The notes below the pieces were generated by a model that did no database searches, had not been told where the DNA came from, and worked only from the letters and a program-made list of their open reading frames with translations. This document shows positions 1-9,016 of a stretch of 64,000 nucleotides of DNA, piece by piece. The stretch's first letter is position 1. The number at the start of each line of letters is the position of its first letter. The DNA lies in contig JAPOWW010000011.1 of NCBI GenBank assembly GCA_026707405.1, positions 62,001-126,000 on the forward strand. The letters run 5' to 3'. Position numbers and translations under genes: made by a program. The stretch is from Chloroflexota bacterium (GTDB taxonomy: Bacteria; Chloroflexota; UBA11872; VXNJ01).

Positions 1-512
1 GCAAGGCCCTCGGACTTGCCCTGATGCTGGCCGCGTTTGTCGCTCTATCCACCGGAGCGGTAACCGCGATCGTGTACTTCATCGCAGGCTACGTTCCGGC
101 GAATCCCATAATTCCCCCTCTGCTCATACTTCTCGCGGCCGTGGTTATGCAGTCGCTCGCTCTGCTGGGAACGACCCGGTTGCCCACGATCGCCAACGGA
201 ATCCTGATCTTTGCGCTGTTCTCCGTGGGGTTGATCGGGGGCATCGTCGAGCAGCTTGGCTCGGTGATCGACAACGCGGCGATGGTGAACATCGGCATAG
301 TGAGCAGCCTTGTGATTCCGAGCAGGGCGATATTCGAAATGGCCAGCGCCCGGCTGATTTCGGGGATTGCTAGTCCAACGCCGGGCGGACCCGCGGCTAG
401 TCCCTTTGCGCTGGCGAACCCGCCCAGCTTGCTAATGGCGATCTATGCAGTGGCGTATTGCTTCGCGGCGGTCGCCCTGGCGATTAGAAGTTTCAGCACC
501 CGCGACTTGTAG
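1..512 (+). CDS. ABC-2 type transporter permease, C-terminal part (partial at window start)
   Basis: The reading frame is already open at the left edge, so the gene begins before the window. An internal ATG at 24 is not needed as a start. The visible part is a very hydrophobic protein of about 170 residues with at least four likely membrane segments. The last one (LLMAIYAVAYCFAAVALAI) is followed by a short charged tail and the stop. The pattern of TM helices with an IPSRAIFEMAS stretch between them fits the C-terminal half of multidrug or polysaccharide ABC-2 export permeases. The partner ATPase would be expected just upstream, outside the window. The family call is moderate because only half the protein is visible. 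Confidence 0.55.
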   Translation, partial: KALGLALMLAAFVALSTGAVTAIVYFIAGYVPANPIIPPLLILLAAVVMQSLALLGTTRLPTIANGILIFALFSVGLIGGIVEQLGSVIDNAAMVNIGIVSSLVIPSRAIFEMASARLISGIASPTPGGPAASPFALANPPSLLMAIYAVAYCFAAVALAIRSFSTRDL

Positions 513-583
513 ACGGCGACGCCGTTTGCCAGCCGCCTTCGGAGCGCGCCGTTGGGTATCATGCTTCTGAAAGGTGGGTCTCA

Positions 584-823
584 ATGGCAAGAGCGCGGGT
601 TAAATTCACTTATCCCACTTCGAAGATTCAGGAACCGATCATCTACAAGGTTTCTCGGGACTTCGAACTGGTCAGCAATATTCGGCGGGCCGAGGTTACC
701 GATAAGGTCGGCTGGGTAGTTCTGGAGCTGGAAGGCGAGCAAGACGCCATAGACGCGGCGTTGGACTGGGTTAGGGGCCAGGAAGTTCGCGTCGATCCCG
801 TCGAGGGCGACGTAGTCCACTGA
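584..823 (+). CDS. NIL domain protein
   Basis: This small protein of 79 residues is made almost entirely of one NIL domain, the ferredoxin-like fold found at the C-terminus of methionine-import ATPases (MetN) and in some ferredoxins. The pattern is typical: beta-strand VKFTYP, a helix region EPIIYKVSRDFEL, then NIRRAEVTDKVGWVVLELEG and a final helix DAIDAALDWVRGQ. The ATG follows a GAAAGGTGGG ribosome-binding site at about 570-579. Stand-alone NIL proteins are presumed to bind small ligands such as sulfur amino acids, but no specific role can be read here. It lies between an exporter permease and a secreted deacetylase, with no clear functional link to either. Confidence 0.8.
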   Translation: MARARVKFTYPTSKIQEPIIYKVSRDFELVSNIRRAEVTDKVGWVVLELEGEQDAIDAALDWVRGQEVRVDPVEGDVVH

Positions 824-904
824 CACACTCCCGAAGCCACTAGCCCAGCGGCGTCAAGGCTGGCCATCTTCCGCACTTTACTCATTCGATTTGCGATTGT
901 TTCC

Positions 905-2170
905 GTGGCGCTGTTACTCACTGCCACGGCCTCGCCGACGCTGGCTCAAGAGACTTCCGAGAGGAGCCGAGTCTACGACGTAGCCGCGGAGTTCCGGCTC
1001 ATTTACGAGAGATTCGGAGGCGCGGAGTCGCTCGGCGAAGCGATAAGCCGTCCTTACTACCTGGGTGACACGTTGGTGCAATATTTCGAGCGGGGGCGGC
1101 TCGAACGGGCCGGACGAAGCTCGAACGAGCCGCTGGGCGCGACCCGAGTCTCCGATCTCGGCAGATACTTGGCACGACTGACCGGCGAGTCGATACGCCC
1201 CGCATTTCAACCTGTTCGACCGGTGCGTAACGGGCTATTTTTTCCCGGAACGGAGCACAGCATACGAGAGCCGGTCTTAACGTACTGGAGAAATCATGGA
1301 GGGATTGCGAGGTTCGGCCCGCCGATCTCCGAGCGGTATCACCAAGGTTCTCGCTCCCTTCAATGGTTCTCCAAAGCCGTTCTGGAGATCGAGACCGAAT
1401 CGTCCGATCCCCGACAAATACAAACGTGGGACATTGGCCGAGAGTACATGGCGTTTCCCCGTTATCAGCGCGACGAGGTCGAGTCCATCGCGCCTCTCTA
1501 TGCGATCGACCTAGCCGATCCTGCGAGTGGTCTGGATGTGCCGATTGTCTACATGCATGAAGTACCGGACCAGCGACTATTCGAAAGTCAGATCGTGGGA
1601 CTGATTCAGGCCGGATACACGCCGATTCCGCTGGCTCGGCTGGTGCGCTCGCTAACCTGCTGCGCGACACTGCCGGAAAATCCCATCGTCTTTACATTCG
1701 ACGATGGATGGGAGAGTCAACTCACTCGGGCACTACCCGTACTTGTGAAGTATCGAGTTCCAGCCACGTTCTTCGTGCTTCCGGGATTCGACAGCAAGCA
1801 GCCAAATCACATGAGTCTCGACGATTTCCAAACGCTTGTCGACGCTGGCATGAGCGTTCAATCGCATACGATCAATCATGCTGAATTGCCTCCGCTTCTG
1901 CGTAGCAACAGGGGCGCCGCTGAGGCGGAAGTAGTGGAGTCCAAGCAAATCCTGGAGCAGTTCGGCGGGGTGGACTACCTGGCGTACCCGTTCGGAGCAT
2001 TCGATACGGACACCGAGATTCTGACTATTCGAGCTAACTACGCCGCCGCATTGTCGACCCGGTTTGGGCGTGTCCACTTTCCAGGGGATCTGATGCGCCT
2101 GTCGAGGATCGCGGTCAATCCGTCGGCATCGGCGTTCGCCGTTATCGCCAATCTAAACCGCGCCAAATAG
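905..2170 (+). CDS. Secreted polysaccharide deacetylase (NodB fold) with N-terminal repeat domain
   Basis: The C-terminal half is a carbohydrate esterase family 4 (NodB) domain. The metal-binding motif FTFDDGW lies near residues 262-268, the His pair SHTINH near 320, and YPFGAFD near 360. Such enzymes remove N- or O-acetyl groups from cell-wall or extracellular polysaccharides. The N-terminal half carries two copies of a repeat with the pattern YxxxGGxxxFGxP / QxFxxxxLE (around residues 33-70 and 123-160), also present in the propeller protein encoded at 5167-7665. A signal peptide ends at TLAQ. The GTG at 905 gives an unusually short one. The frame is open upstream and reads a hydrophobic LIRFAIVSV stretch, so the true start may be a non-ATG codon such as CTG at 860. 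Confidence 0.82.
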   Translation: MALLLTATASPTLAQETSERSRVYDVAAEFRLIYERFGGAESLGEAISRPYYLGDTLVQYFERGRLERAGRSSNEPLGATRVSDLGRYLARLTGESIRPAFQPVRPVRNGLFFPGTEHSIREPVLTYWRNHGGIARFGPPISERYHQGSRSLQWFSKAVLEIETESSDPRQIQTWDIGREYMAFPRYQRDEVESIAPLYAIDLADPASGLDVPIVYMHEVPDQRLFESQIVGLIQAGYTPIPLARLVRSLTCCATLPENPIVFTFDDGWESQLTRALPVLVKYRVPATFFVLPGFDSKQPNHMSLDDFQTLVDAGMSVQSHTINHAELPPLLRSNRGAAEAEVVESKQILEQFGGVDYLAYPFGAFDTDTEILTIRANYAAALSTRFGRVHFPGDLMRLSRIAVNPSASAFAVIANLNRAK

Positions 2171-2186
2171 CGGTTTGGCGCCGGTT
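2156..2186. terminator. Hairpin between convergent genes
   Basis: The arms AACCG-CGCCAAA (2156-2167) and TTTGGCGCCGGTT (2174-2186) pair with one bulged base around the loop TAGCGG. The hairpin overlaps the stop codon of the deacetylase gene and lies 24 bases from the end of the convergent degV gene. It could therefore end transcription from either side. No long T-run follows, so rho-independent activity is inferred only from the stem and its position. Confidence 0.5.
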
Positions 2187-2210
2187 GCTAGGAAATGAGC
2201 CCCTGAGGTT

Positions 2211-3059
2211 CTAGTCGCCTGCGGCTGGGAACGACACCCCGACAACGCCAGGTCCAGCATGTGCGCCCACAACCGGGCTGAGTTCGCCCTCGTACCAGCG
2301 CTCTACTTCAAATCTCGATGCCACTCGGTCCTTGAGCCGCGCCGCACCAGCCTCGTTCCGGACATGCAGGATTCCGCAGTAGGCAAGCTTGCCGTCAGAC
2401 TCGTCGTCGATGTATTGAATCAGACGGTCGACCGCCTTTCTCTCCGAGCGGGCGCGTCCTAGTGGTTCGATGAGACCCTCGTGAATGTGAAGAACAGGCC
2501 TGATCCTGAGCAGAGACCCTACTAATGCCTGGGCGCCGCCGATCCTTCCCCCCCGCTTCAAATACTCGAGAGTGGTCAGGGCGAAACCTATTCGCACCTT
2601 GGGAATAAGTTTGTTGATTGCCTGGATGATGATGTCGCGGTCTGAGCCGTGACGCGCCATTTCCGCAGCCACTACGGCTAGATGTCCAAGGCCTATCGCA
2701 ACGCTTTGGCTGTCAATCACGTCGACGGTAGCGTCGATCTCCTCGCGAATGGCCGTGCGAGCCGATTCACAGGTTCCGGATAGCTTGGAAGAGATATGAA
2801 TCGAGATGATCGAATCGGCATCTTCCGCAAGCTCTCGATAGAGCTCCAGGAACTCCCCGGCGCTGGGCTGCGACGTCGAAGGAAAAGTGTTTCCCGTTAT
2901 AAGCCGATCGTAGAACTCGCCGCTGGATATTTCAATGCCGTCTCGATACGCATCCGAGCCGAAGCGCACGACAAGGGGAATGGTCGCAATACCCAGCTCT
3001 TCCTTTTGGGCTTCGGTGATCCCGGCGGTGCTGTCGGTTACGATGCGTATAGTCGCCAT
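2211..3059 (-). CDS. DegV family fatty-acid-binding protein
   Basis: This 282-residue protein has the standard DegV (FakB) length and motifs: the N-terminal TDSTAG, the STSQPSAGEF segment near residue 62, and the ligand-contacting SSKLSGT near residue 93. Members of the family hold a fatty acid in a buried tunnel; in Gram-positives the FakB forms present it to the kinase FakA for phosphorylation. No fakA (DAK2 domain) gene is seen nearby, so the partner must be elsewhere if it exists. The ATG follows a GGGGCAG sequence on the minus strand. It is transcribed towards the deacetylase gene and shares the hairpin region with it. Confidence 0.9.
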   Translation of the reverse strand: MATIRIVTDSTAGITEAQKEELGIATIPLVVRFGSDAYRDGIEISSGEFYDRLITGNTFPSTSQPSAGEFLELYRELAEDADSIISIHISSKLSGTCESARTAIREEIDATVDVIDSQSVAIGLGHLAVVAAEMARHGSDRDIIIQAINKLIPKVRIGFALTTLEYLKRGGRIGGAQALVGSLLRIRPVLHIHEGLIEPLGRARSERKAVDRLIQYIDDESDGKLAYCGILHVRNEAGAARLKDRVASRFEVERWYEGELSPVVGAHAGPGVVGVSFPAAGD

Positions 3060-3124
3060 GTCGAAATCTGCCCCTTCCTCAGCCTGCGCATAAGTAACTT
3101 ACCTAAAGATAACAATTCGAGGAC

Positions 3125-3325
3125 TTGAACAAGATCATTCGATGGATTCGAATCGGACTAGCGCTGCTCACTTTCGCGCTGGTCGCTTTTGTCGTTGCCG
3201 CGGCGGTTTTCTGGAATGTCATGTCTTTTGTTCTGGCAACGCTTTACCTAGTCACCGCCGCCTTAGCGGTCTTGCTGGCCCTCGCTTTCGGCGGATATGT
3301 AGTGAAGCGGCGTTCACGGCTCTGA
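3125..3325 (+). CDS. Small membrane protein, two predicted TM helices
   Basis: This 66-residue frame starts at TTG and encodes two long hydrophobic stretches (about residues 10-32 and 36-58), ending in a basic tail KRRSRL. That gives a hairpin with a positive cytosolic end. I do not recognise a family. It sits between the divergent degV gene and recF. The amino-acid make-up looks like a real membrane protein, but the TTG start is uncertain and such short frames can be spurious. Confidence 0.4.
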   Translation: MNKIIRWIRIGLALLTFALVAFVVAAAVFWNVMSFVLATLYLVTAALAVLLALAFGGYVVKRRSRL

Positions 3326-3483
3326 TTCAGCGCTAGTGTAGCAACTTGACCTTGTTTTGCGATGATTCGTTGCGTGGCGCGACTATATGGTGTCGAGTTT
3401 GGTGTGACTCCGCCCTTGGCCGTTATCGGGATAAAGCCGAACTGGTTTGATACGGGACTCTTATCCGAAGGCAAGCATGAGGG

Positions 3484-4650
3484 ATGTATTGCCGTCGTCT
3501 TGAACTGAAGGACTTTCGAAATCTGCGCTCGGTCGAGCTTAACTTCAGCCCGGGCATCGTTCTGCTTGTCGGCGCGAACGCACAGGGTAAGTCCAACCTG
3601 CTTGAGTCTTTTCTCGCGCTTTCTACTGGTCGGGGGAGGTCTACCCGGCCGATGGTGGACCTCATCCACTCTTCGGCCGGAGAACGGCGGGCATTTGCCC
3701 GTGTTCGGTCGGAGGTATCGGCCCGAAACGGCGCCACCCGGCTCGAGTTAGTTTTCTCTGTGCTCGACGGCAACGGCAGGATAGGCCGTCCGCGGCGCGG
3801 CCGCACCGCGCGCCGTGCCATGATTGATGGAAAGTCGACGACGCTGTCGAGATTCGTAGGGCGGTTGAAGGCGGTCTACTTCTCACCGGAAGATGTGGAT
3901 CTGCTGATCGGGCCGCCCTCGTTACGTCGGCGGTTTCTTGACATCTCCGTATCTCAGGCCGACGACACTTACCTTCGAAATCTGATGGACTATAACCACA
4001 TCGTGACGCAGCGAAACGCGCTGCTGCGTGAAATCAAGATGACGGGCAGAGGAACATCTCGCTCACTTGAATTCTGGGACATGAAACTCGCGGAGCTGGC
4101 GGTGCCGATAATGGACTCGCGCAGGCAGTTCGTGAATCATCTTTCAATCTATGCCGCGGATTGCTTTCGGAGGCTGTGGGATGACGGCGAGTCACTGGAA
4201 TTCAGCTACGCCATAGAATCAGCGGCTCGCATGGAAAGCGTGTCGATGCTGGAAGCTCTAAAGGCCTTGCGGGAACGTGAGATCGGGGCGGGACAATCGC
4301 TGCTGGGGCCGCATCGTGACGATTTGACCATAACTCTCGGCAACCGGTCTATCGCCGGATACGGATCGCGCGGTCAGCACCGTCTGGCGGTGCTTAGCCT
4401 GAAATTCGCGCAGCTCGAATGGCTGCGCAACGCTGCCGGAGAATTGCCGATATTGCTGCTCGATGACATCTTTTCCGAGCTGGACTCGCGTCATCGAGCG
4501 ACGGTCGCGAACCAGATTCCGGAACACGCTCAGGTTTTCGTCTCTTCGGCGGATATTGCCAGCGTTCCACGGCGGCTGGTCGATTCCGCACGCATGCTAA
4601 GCGTGAACGGAGGGGTGGTCGAATGGAAGCAGGTTGATGCGCCGCAATAG
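3484..4650 (+). CDS. recF: DNA replication and repair protein RecF
   Basis: RecF is an SMC-like ATPase that loads RecA at gapped DNA together with RecO and RecR. The 388-residue product has the full family layout. The N-terminus is LELKDFRNLRSVEL, the Walker A motif GANAQGKSN is near residues 30-38, LLGPHRDDL is near 275, the ABC-type signature SRGQHRLAVLSLK is near 291, and Walker B LPILLLDDIFSELD is near 321-334. The downstream dciA-like gene overlaps it by 17 bases, a common pairing. The usual dnaA, dnaN and gyrB neighbours are absent, so recF has left the ancestral dnaA cluster here. Confidence 0.95.
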   Translation: MYCRRLELKDFRNLRSVELNFSPGIVLLVGANAQGKSNLLESFLALSTGRGRSTRPMVDLIHSSAGERRAFARVRSEVSARNGATRLELVFSVLDGNGRIGRPRRGRTARRAMIDGKSTTLSRFVGRLKAVYFSPEDVDLLIGPPSLRRRFLDISVSQADDTYLRNLMDYNHIVTQRNALLREIKMTGRGTSRSLEFWDMKLAELAVPIMDSRRQFVNHLSIYAADCFRRLWDDGESLEFSYAIESAARMESVSMLEALKALREREIGAGQSLLGPHRDDLTITLGNRSIAGYGSRGQHRLAVLSLKFAQLEWLRNAAGELPILLLDDIFSELDSRHRATVANQIPEHAQVFVSSADIASVPRRLVDSARMLSVNGGVVEWKQVDAPQ

Positions 4651-5104
4651 TGATGCGGGCGAAGACCGGTCGATCGGCTCGTTGCTGGAAGCAATGCTCG
4701 AAGAGCCTGTGATGCGTCGGGGCATCGAACGCGCGCGGCTTTTGGATGCTTTCTCCGAAATTGCCGAATCGGTCTTGGGACAGAGTGCTTCCGCCGCCTG
4801 CCGCGCCGTTCGCGTAACCGATCACGCATTCGTTGTTGAGGTTTCGGACAGCATCTGGGGTCAGCGCATCCAGCTCATGTCGAGAGCACTCCTTGCGGCG
4901 CTGAGGGACGCCGGCGCGCCCTCTAGGGTTACGCGAATACTTACGCGTCCCGCGTCCCGTCAACTGTCGGTTGAAGCGACGGCTCCACCGTCAGCCGCCT
5001 CACTAGCAATGCGCTGCGAACGATGCGGCGCGATGAGCAGGAGCGGGAAGTACTGCCTGGCTTGTCGGGCCGAGGCAGATTTCTGGAACACCCGGCTGGG
5101 GTAA
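4634..5104 (+). CDS. DciA-like protein (DUF721) with C-terminal zinc ribbon
   Basis: The central region (about residues 40-110) has the DUF721/DciA pattern, with GQSASAACRAVRVTDHAFVV and an HVA-type turn. DciA proteins deliver the replicative helicase DnaB in bacteria that lack DnaC or DnaI. The last 30 residues form a small zinc-binding motif, CERCG followed 13 residues later by CLAC. DUF721 genes often follow recF, and this one overlaps it by 17 bases, so the two are translated from one message. The helicase-loading role is inferred from family membership. The zinc ribbon is visible directly. Confidence 0.75.
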   Translation: MMRRNSDAGEDRSIGSLLEAMLEEPVMRRGIERARLLDAFSEIAESVLGQSASAACRAVRVTDHAFVVEVSDSIWGQRIQLMSRALLAALRDAGAPSRVTRILTRPASRQLSVEATAPPSAASLAMRCERCGAMSRSGKYCLACRAEADFWNTRLG

Positions 5105-5166
5105 ACGCAAGCTCGCGCTGGCGGAGTTAAGCCGTTGAGAGAGGGGCGTCGGTAGCGCGCTGCTAT

Positions 5167-7665
5167 CTATATACCGGTGGTGATACCGTTACGCCACACG
5201 GGATTCAAGTCATTGGCGGGCGTGTCGGCAACGTTCCAAAAGACCTGCCGTTGCGGATCTAGTATGTAGATCCCATAAGTCCCTTCAGCCGACCGTCTGG
5301 ATGCGAAGGCGATCAGCTTCCCGTCAGGAGACCAAGCCGGATTTCTGTATTCCCAGCCATCCCGGATAAGCGGGACTATGCTTGAGCCATCGGCGCGCAT
5401 GGCATACATACCCTCGAATCTTCCGGAATGCACCGTGAAGATGATCGTTTGACCGTCGGGGGAAACGTCGGGATTTCTGGCGTCCCCGGGAAAGTTGGTC
5501 AACTGTACTGCGCGACGATCCGTCAGTGACATGCGGTAAATGTCAAAGTCCCCGTCGCGGTCTGACGCGAAGATGATCTCGCGTCCGCCGCTCGCCCATA
5601 CCGCGTCGACGTCGGCGCCGACCGACTGCGTTATGCGGACCAGACCGGTGCCGTCGACGTTGATGGCGAAGACGTTATTCGTGCCGAATCGGTCCGAACT
5701 GAATAATATCCTTGAACTATCCGGCGAAAAGTTGGCGAACCCGTTGAACTGTCCCGAGTTCGTCAACTGCCCCACTCCCGTTCCATCGGAGCCGGCGATA
5801 AACAGGTCCAGGGTCCCGTCGCGTGAACCGGTGAACGCGATATGCCGTCCGTCTGGCGACCATCCCGGAAGCACGTCGATCCAGCGGGAGGTGGTGAGGT
5901 TTACTGGAATAATCGGCTGCCTGCCATGTGAGGCGGCCCAGATATCGGTCGGCCCCTCCGAGATGCTGGACGAATAGAACAGCAGGGTGGCCTCCTCCGG
6001 TACAGGCCGGACCGAGCCAACCGGCGTCGCGAACCTGGCTACCGTCGGGTCCCTGTCGGCGCCTTCGCCGGAAACAAGCTTTGCAACGGCCGACCCGTCG
6101 ATGGAAACGACGTGAATGTCGTCGTTGAAGACCCGTTCGCTCACGAACACGATGAATTGACCATCCGGAGTGAATGATGGCGAGTGGTCGTGCCCGCGGC
6201 GGCGGGTGAGATTCCTGGCCTCCGAACCGTCAGGATTGGCGATGAATATGTCGTGACCGAACTCGGTTGACCTCGAGAATGCAATGGACTCGCCGGAAGC
6301 CGACCACACGGGACCGAACTCGGAAACTTCGCTGTGCGTGATTCGAGTCATACCAGCTCCGTCGGGGGTTACGGAATAGAGCTGATATGGGCCATCGTGA
6401 TCAGATGCGAAAACAATCGTAGAGCCGTCGGGAGACCAGTTCGGGTCAATCTGGCTGTATGGCAGCGTAAGTAGCCTTACGTTTTCGGCCGACGTTACGT
6501 CGGCGACAAACAGCTCGGAATCAGTGTCGGCCCAACCGCTATAGACGATCTTCGTTCCATCCGGAGACCAGGAGAGCGCTCCGGCCCAGACACCTTCCGG
6601 GCTGACCGTTCGCTCCTCGCCCGTCAACAGGTCTCGAACGACGATTCTAGGGAGAGTCAATTCACCTGCCGAGGGCTCGCGCCGCTGGTCCACGGGAGGC
6701 GCCATTTCACCGCGCGCGAAGGCGAGCATCGTGCCGTCAGGCGAGACTGCAGGAAATCTCTCGACGTTGTCGGTGCTAGTAAGCGCCACAGCGTTCGCGC
6801 CGTTTGATGCCGACGAATAGATCTGCGTCGAACCAGTCCGCTGAGAGCTGAAGAGGAGCCGGTATTCGCTCTCGGATACGAATGGAAGGTTGGCCGGCGA
6901 GTGTGGCTCGGTGGAGTCCTCGCGCGGCAGTAGCCCGGCTTGCTTGAATATGTCGCCGCCGTTGACGAACGTGATGCTGCCCGGCGGCTGGCCTCCCGGC
7001 ACATCTTCTACCCAAAACTGCATCACCGCTCTTTGAAAACGCTGAGCGATGAACGGTCCCATGCGCTGCGGTTTGGACATGGGCAAGCCGCGCAGGTCGA
7101 TTGCGTCCCCGCGGGACCAGTTGGCTATTCGGCTTGGATTGGGATTGGCGAAGTAAGCGTTGCGCAGAGGCTCGTTTTCCAGCCAGCCCAATCTGATCTC
7201 AATGGCCTCTTCGTGAGTAGTCGCGCCGTCATCGGCGATTGGTTTGGGGACGCCTGTGCTTTCGAGGTAATCGTCAAGCTCGGCCGACTCCAGAATTTCG
7301 TAGATATTTGCGATCCGAAGGCGGCCTTCATAACGGTTCCAGTAGATCAAGGACTTCTGCGTAAGTTGGGCCCAATTGAGACCAGCCCATCGGAAGACTG
7401 TGGACGTTGGGTAGCCGAATGTGGACACGCCTCCCAGGCGGTCGAACTCGGACCAAAAATACTCCATCCGGATACCGAGCCGTCGCTCGTCCAGAACGTG
7501 GAAGCCGGTCCCAAAGCCGATGCCGGTCTGCGAATAGAAATGCCCCATCTCGACAGGGTGATCGGCCGGGCCGAAGTCCAATGAAGTGGCGTGCACACTT
7601 GATGCCGCGCCCAGAAGGAACACGAGCAACATCGACTTGGCAATTCGTTCTAGATTGGCCCACAT
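5167..7665 (-). CDS. Secreted TolB-like beta-propeller protein with N-terminal FGxP repeat domain
   Basis: The product has about ten WD40-like PD40 (TolB-type) repeats. Each ends in a variant of WSPDGxxIxFxS, for example SWSPDGTKIVYSG, NWSPDGSTIVFAS and AWSPDGKLIAFAS, and they fill residues 280-820. The N-terminal 250 residues carry the YFWSEFDRLGGVSTFGYP type repeat also found in the deacetylase at 905-2170. I chose the ATG at 7665 because it gives a clean signal peptide (KSMLLVFLLGAASSVHA). A further in-frame ATG lies at 7698 but adds 11 polar residues. The protein is probably extracellular and mediates binding. No catalytic motif is seen and the ligand is unknown. Confidence 0.8.
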   Translation of the reverse strand: MWANLERIAKSMLLVFLLGAASSVHATSLDFGPADHPVEMGHFYSQTGIGFGTGFHVLDERRLGIRMEYFWSEFDRLGGVSTFGYPTSTVFRWAGLNWAQLTQKSLIYWNRYEGRLRIANIYEILESAELDDYLESTGVPKPIADDGATTHEEAIEIRLGWLENEPLRNAYFANPNPSRIANWSRGDAIDLRGLPMSKPQRMGPFIAQRFQRAVMQFWVEDVPGGQPPGSITFVNGGDIFKQAGLLPREDSTEPHSPANLPFVSESEYRLLFSSQRTGSTQIYSSASNGANAVALTSTDNVERFPAVSPDGTMLAFARGEMAPPVDQRREPSAGELTLPRIVVRDLLTGEERTVSPEGVWAGALSWSPDGTKIVYSGWADTDSELFVADVTSAENVRLLTLPYSQIDPNWSPDGSTIVFASDHDGPYQLYSVTPDGAGMTRITHSEVSEFGPVWSASGESIAFSRSTEFGHDIFIANPDGSEARNLTRRRGHDHSPSFTPDGQFIVFVSERVFNDDIHVVSIDGSAVAKLVSGEGADRDPTVARFATPVGSVRPVPEEATLLFYSSSISEGPTDIWAASHGRQPIIPVNLTTSRWIDVLPGWSPDGRHIAFTGSRDGTLDLFIAGSDGTGVGQLTNSGQFNGFANFSPDSSRILFSSDRFGTNNVFAINVDGTGLVRITQSVGADVDAVWASGGREIIFASDRDGDFDIYRMSLTDRRAVQLTNFPGDARNPDVSPDGQTIIFTVHSGRFEGMYAMRADGSSIVPLIRDGWEYRNPAWSPDGKLIAFASRRSAEGTYGIYILDPQRQVFWNVADTPANDLNPVWRNGITTGI

Positions 7666-7897
7666 CGAATCTATCCAGCTTGGTTCGGCAATATGCAAAG
7701 GTAACCGGGGATCCTGCTACGCCGCTAGGGTACACGCATACGAATTGTGATGGTGTTCTCGCCGGATCGTGGAATCTTCGCGGCGTAACGTAACAGCTGA
7801 GTCTGCGCGGACTTCATAGTGAGATTTGGCGGAACGCAAACGTCAATTGGGGCAAAATGTCACCTCACATTGCCCAAAGAGTCTCTGGAGCGAGTCG

Positions 7898-9016
7898 ATG
7901 CGCATCACCGAGGTCGTTGCGGAAATACTGAGATACGAACTCGACCGGCCGATGGCCGACGCACAGGTGTACATTCCAGCACGAGTTTCGACCATCGTCA
8001 GAGTTCGGACTTCGGACGGCGTGGAGGGAATCGGCGAGGCCGCCTGCTTCGGGGGAGCGGAGCACGTCGTATGCAAGATCGTGGAAACCCAACTCGCGCC
8101 GCTTCTAGTTGGCGAAGACCCAGAAAACGTCGAACGCCTGTGGGAAATCATGTACAGGGGCACGATTCAGCTCGGAAGACGCGGAGTCATCTTCGGTGCG
8201 ATCAGCGGAGTCGATATCGCCCTGTGGGACTTGCTGGGCAAGGTCTGCGGTAAACCAGTATGCACGCTGCTGGGCGCGCATGACAGATCGTTGATGGGTT
8301 ATGCCAGTGGCGGGTTCTACATGGAAGGCAAAGGGCTTGATGAACTGTCTGATGAGTTTCGAGGCTATCGCGAAGCCGGCTATCGAGCGGCCAAAATGAA
8401 GGTCGCCGGTGAGCCTATGGCGGTCGATATCGACCGAGTCCGAACGGCGCGCGAGGCGCTTGGCCCCGGTGTGCGTCTGATGATCGACGCCAACAACATG
8501 TATACCCCCAAAGAAGCAATCGCAATGGCCCGGGCCGTGGAGGACCTTGACATCTACTGGTTCGAGGAACCTGTGAGAACCGACGACACCGAGGGGGCGG
8601 CGATGGTCCGTTCGGCGACAGCGGTACCTATCGCCGGCTATGAGACGGAAGCGTCGCTCGACGGATTCAAGCGCTTGATAGCGCACGGCACGGTTGACTT
8701 CGCTCAGCCCGACGCCGTTTGGTGTGGAGGGATCACTGAGTTCCGGCGGATAGCGGCGCTCGCGCGGGCCTGGCACCTGCGGATGGCGGCGCACAACTTT
8801 GCCGGCGCGGTGTCCGGATTCGCGAATCTGCACGTTTCCGCGACCTTGTCGCACGCCCCGATGTTCGAGATGGACCAGAATCCGAATCCGCTACGGACGG
8901 AGATAGTCACCTCGCCGCTGACTGTCGATTCCGACGGCGTAGTCCAAGTTCCCGAAGGGGCTGGATTGGGATTCGAGCTCGATGAGTCAGTCGTCGAGCG
9001 GTACCGTGTCGCCTAG
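7898..9016 (+). CDS. Mandelate racemase/muconate lactonizing enzyme family (acid-sugar dehydratase-like)
   Basis: This is an enolase-superfamily enzyme of 372 residues, the standard length. The KxK motif (AAKMKV) is near residue 166. The three metal ligands follow in MIDANN, WFEEPV and GYETEAS. The Asp/His dyad appears in QPDAVWCGG and AAHNF, and a late Glu in FEMDQN. The dyad places it in the mandelate racemase subgroup, whose members are mostly acid-sugar dehydratases. The ATG at 7898 has GGAG eight bases upstream; an earlier in-frame start at 7826 would add a non-homologous tail. It converges with the oxidoreductase gene downstream, and their stop codons overlap by four bases. The exact substrate cannot be told. 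Confidence 0.88.
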   Translation: MRITEVVAEILRYELDRPMADAQVYIPARVSTIVRVRTSDGVEGIGEAACFGGAEHVVCKIVETQLAPLLVGEDPENVERLWEIMYRGTIQLGRRGVIFGAISGVDIALWDLLGKVCGKPVCTLLGAHDRSLMGYASGGFYMEGKGLDELSDEFRGYREAGYRAAKMKVAGEPMAVDIDRVRTAREALGPGVRLMIDANNMYTPKEAIAMARAVEDLDIYWFEEPVRTDDTEGAAMVRSATAVPIAGYETEASLDGFKRLIAHGTVDFAQPDAVWCGGITEFRRIAALARAWHLRMAAHNFAGAVSGFANLHVSATLSHAPMFEMDQNPNPLRTEIVTSPLTVDSDGVVQVPEGAGLGFELDESVVERYRVA

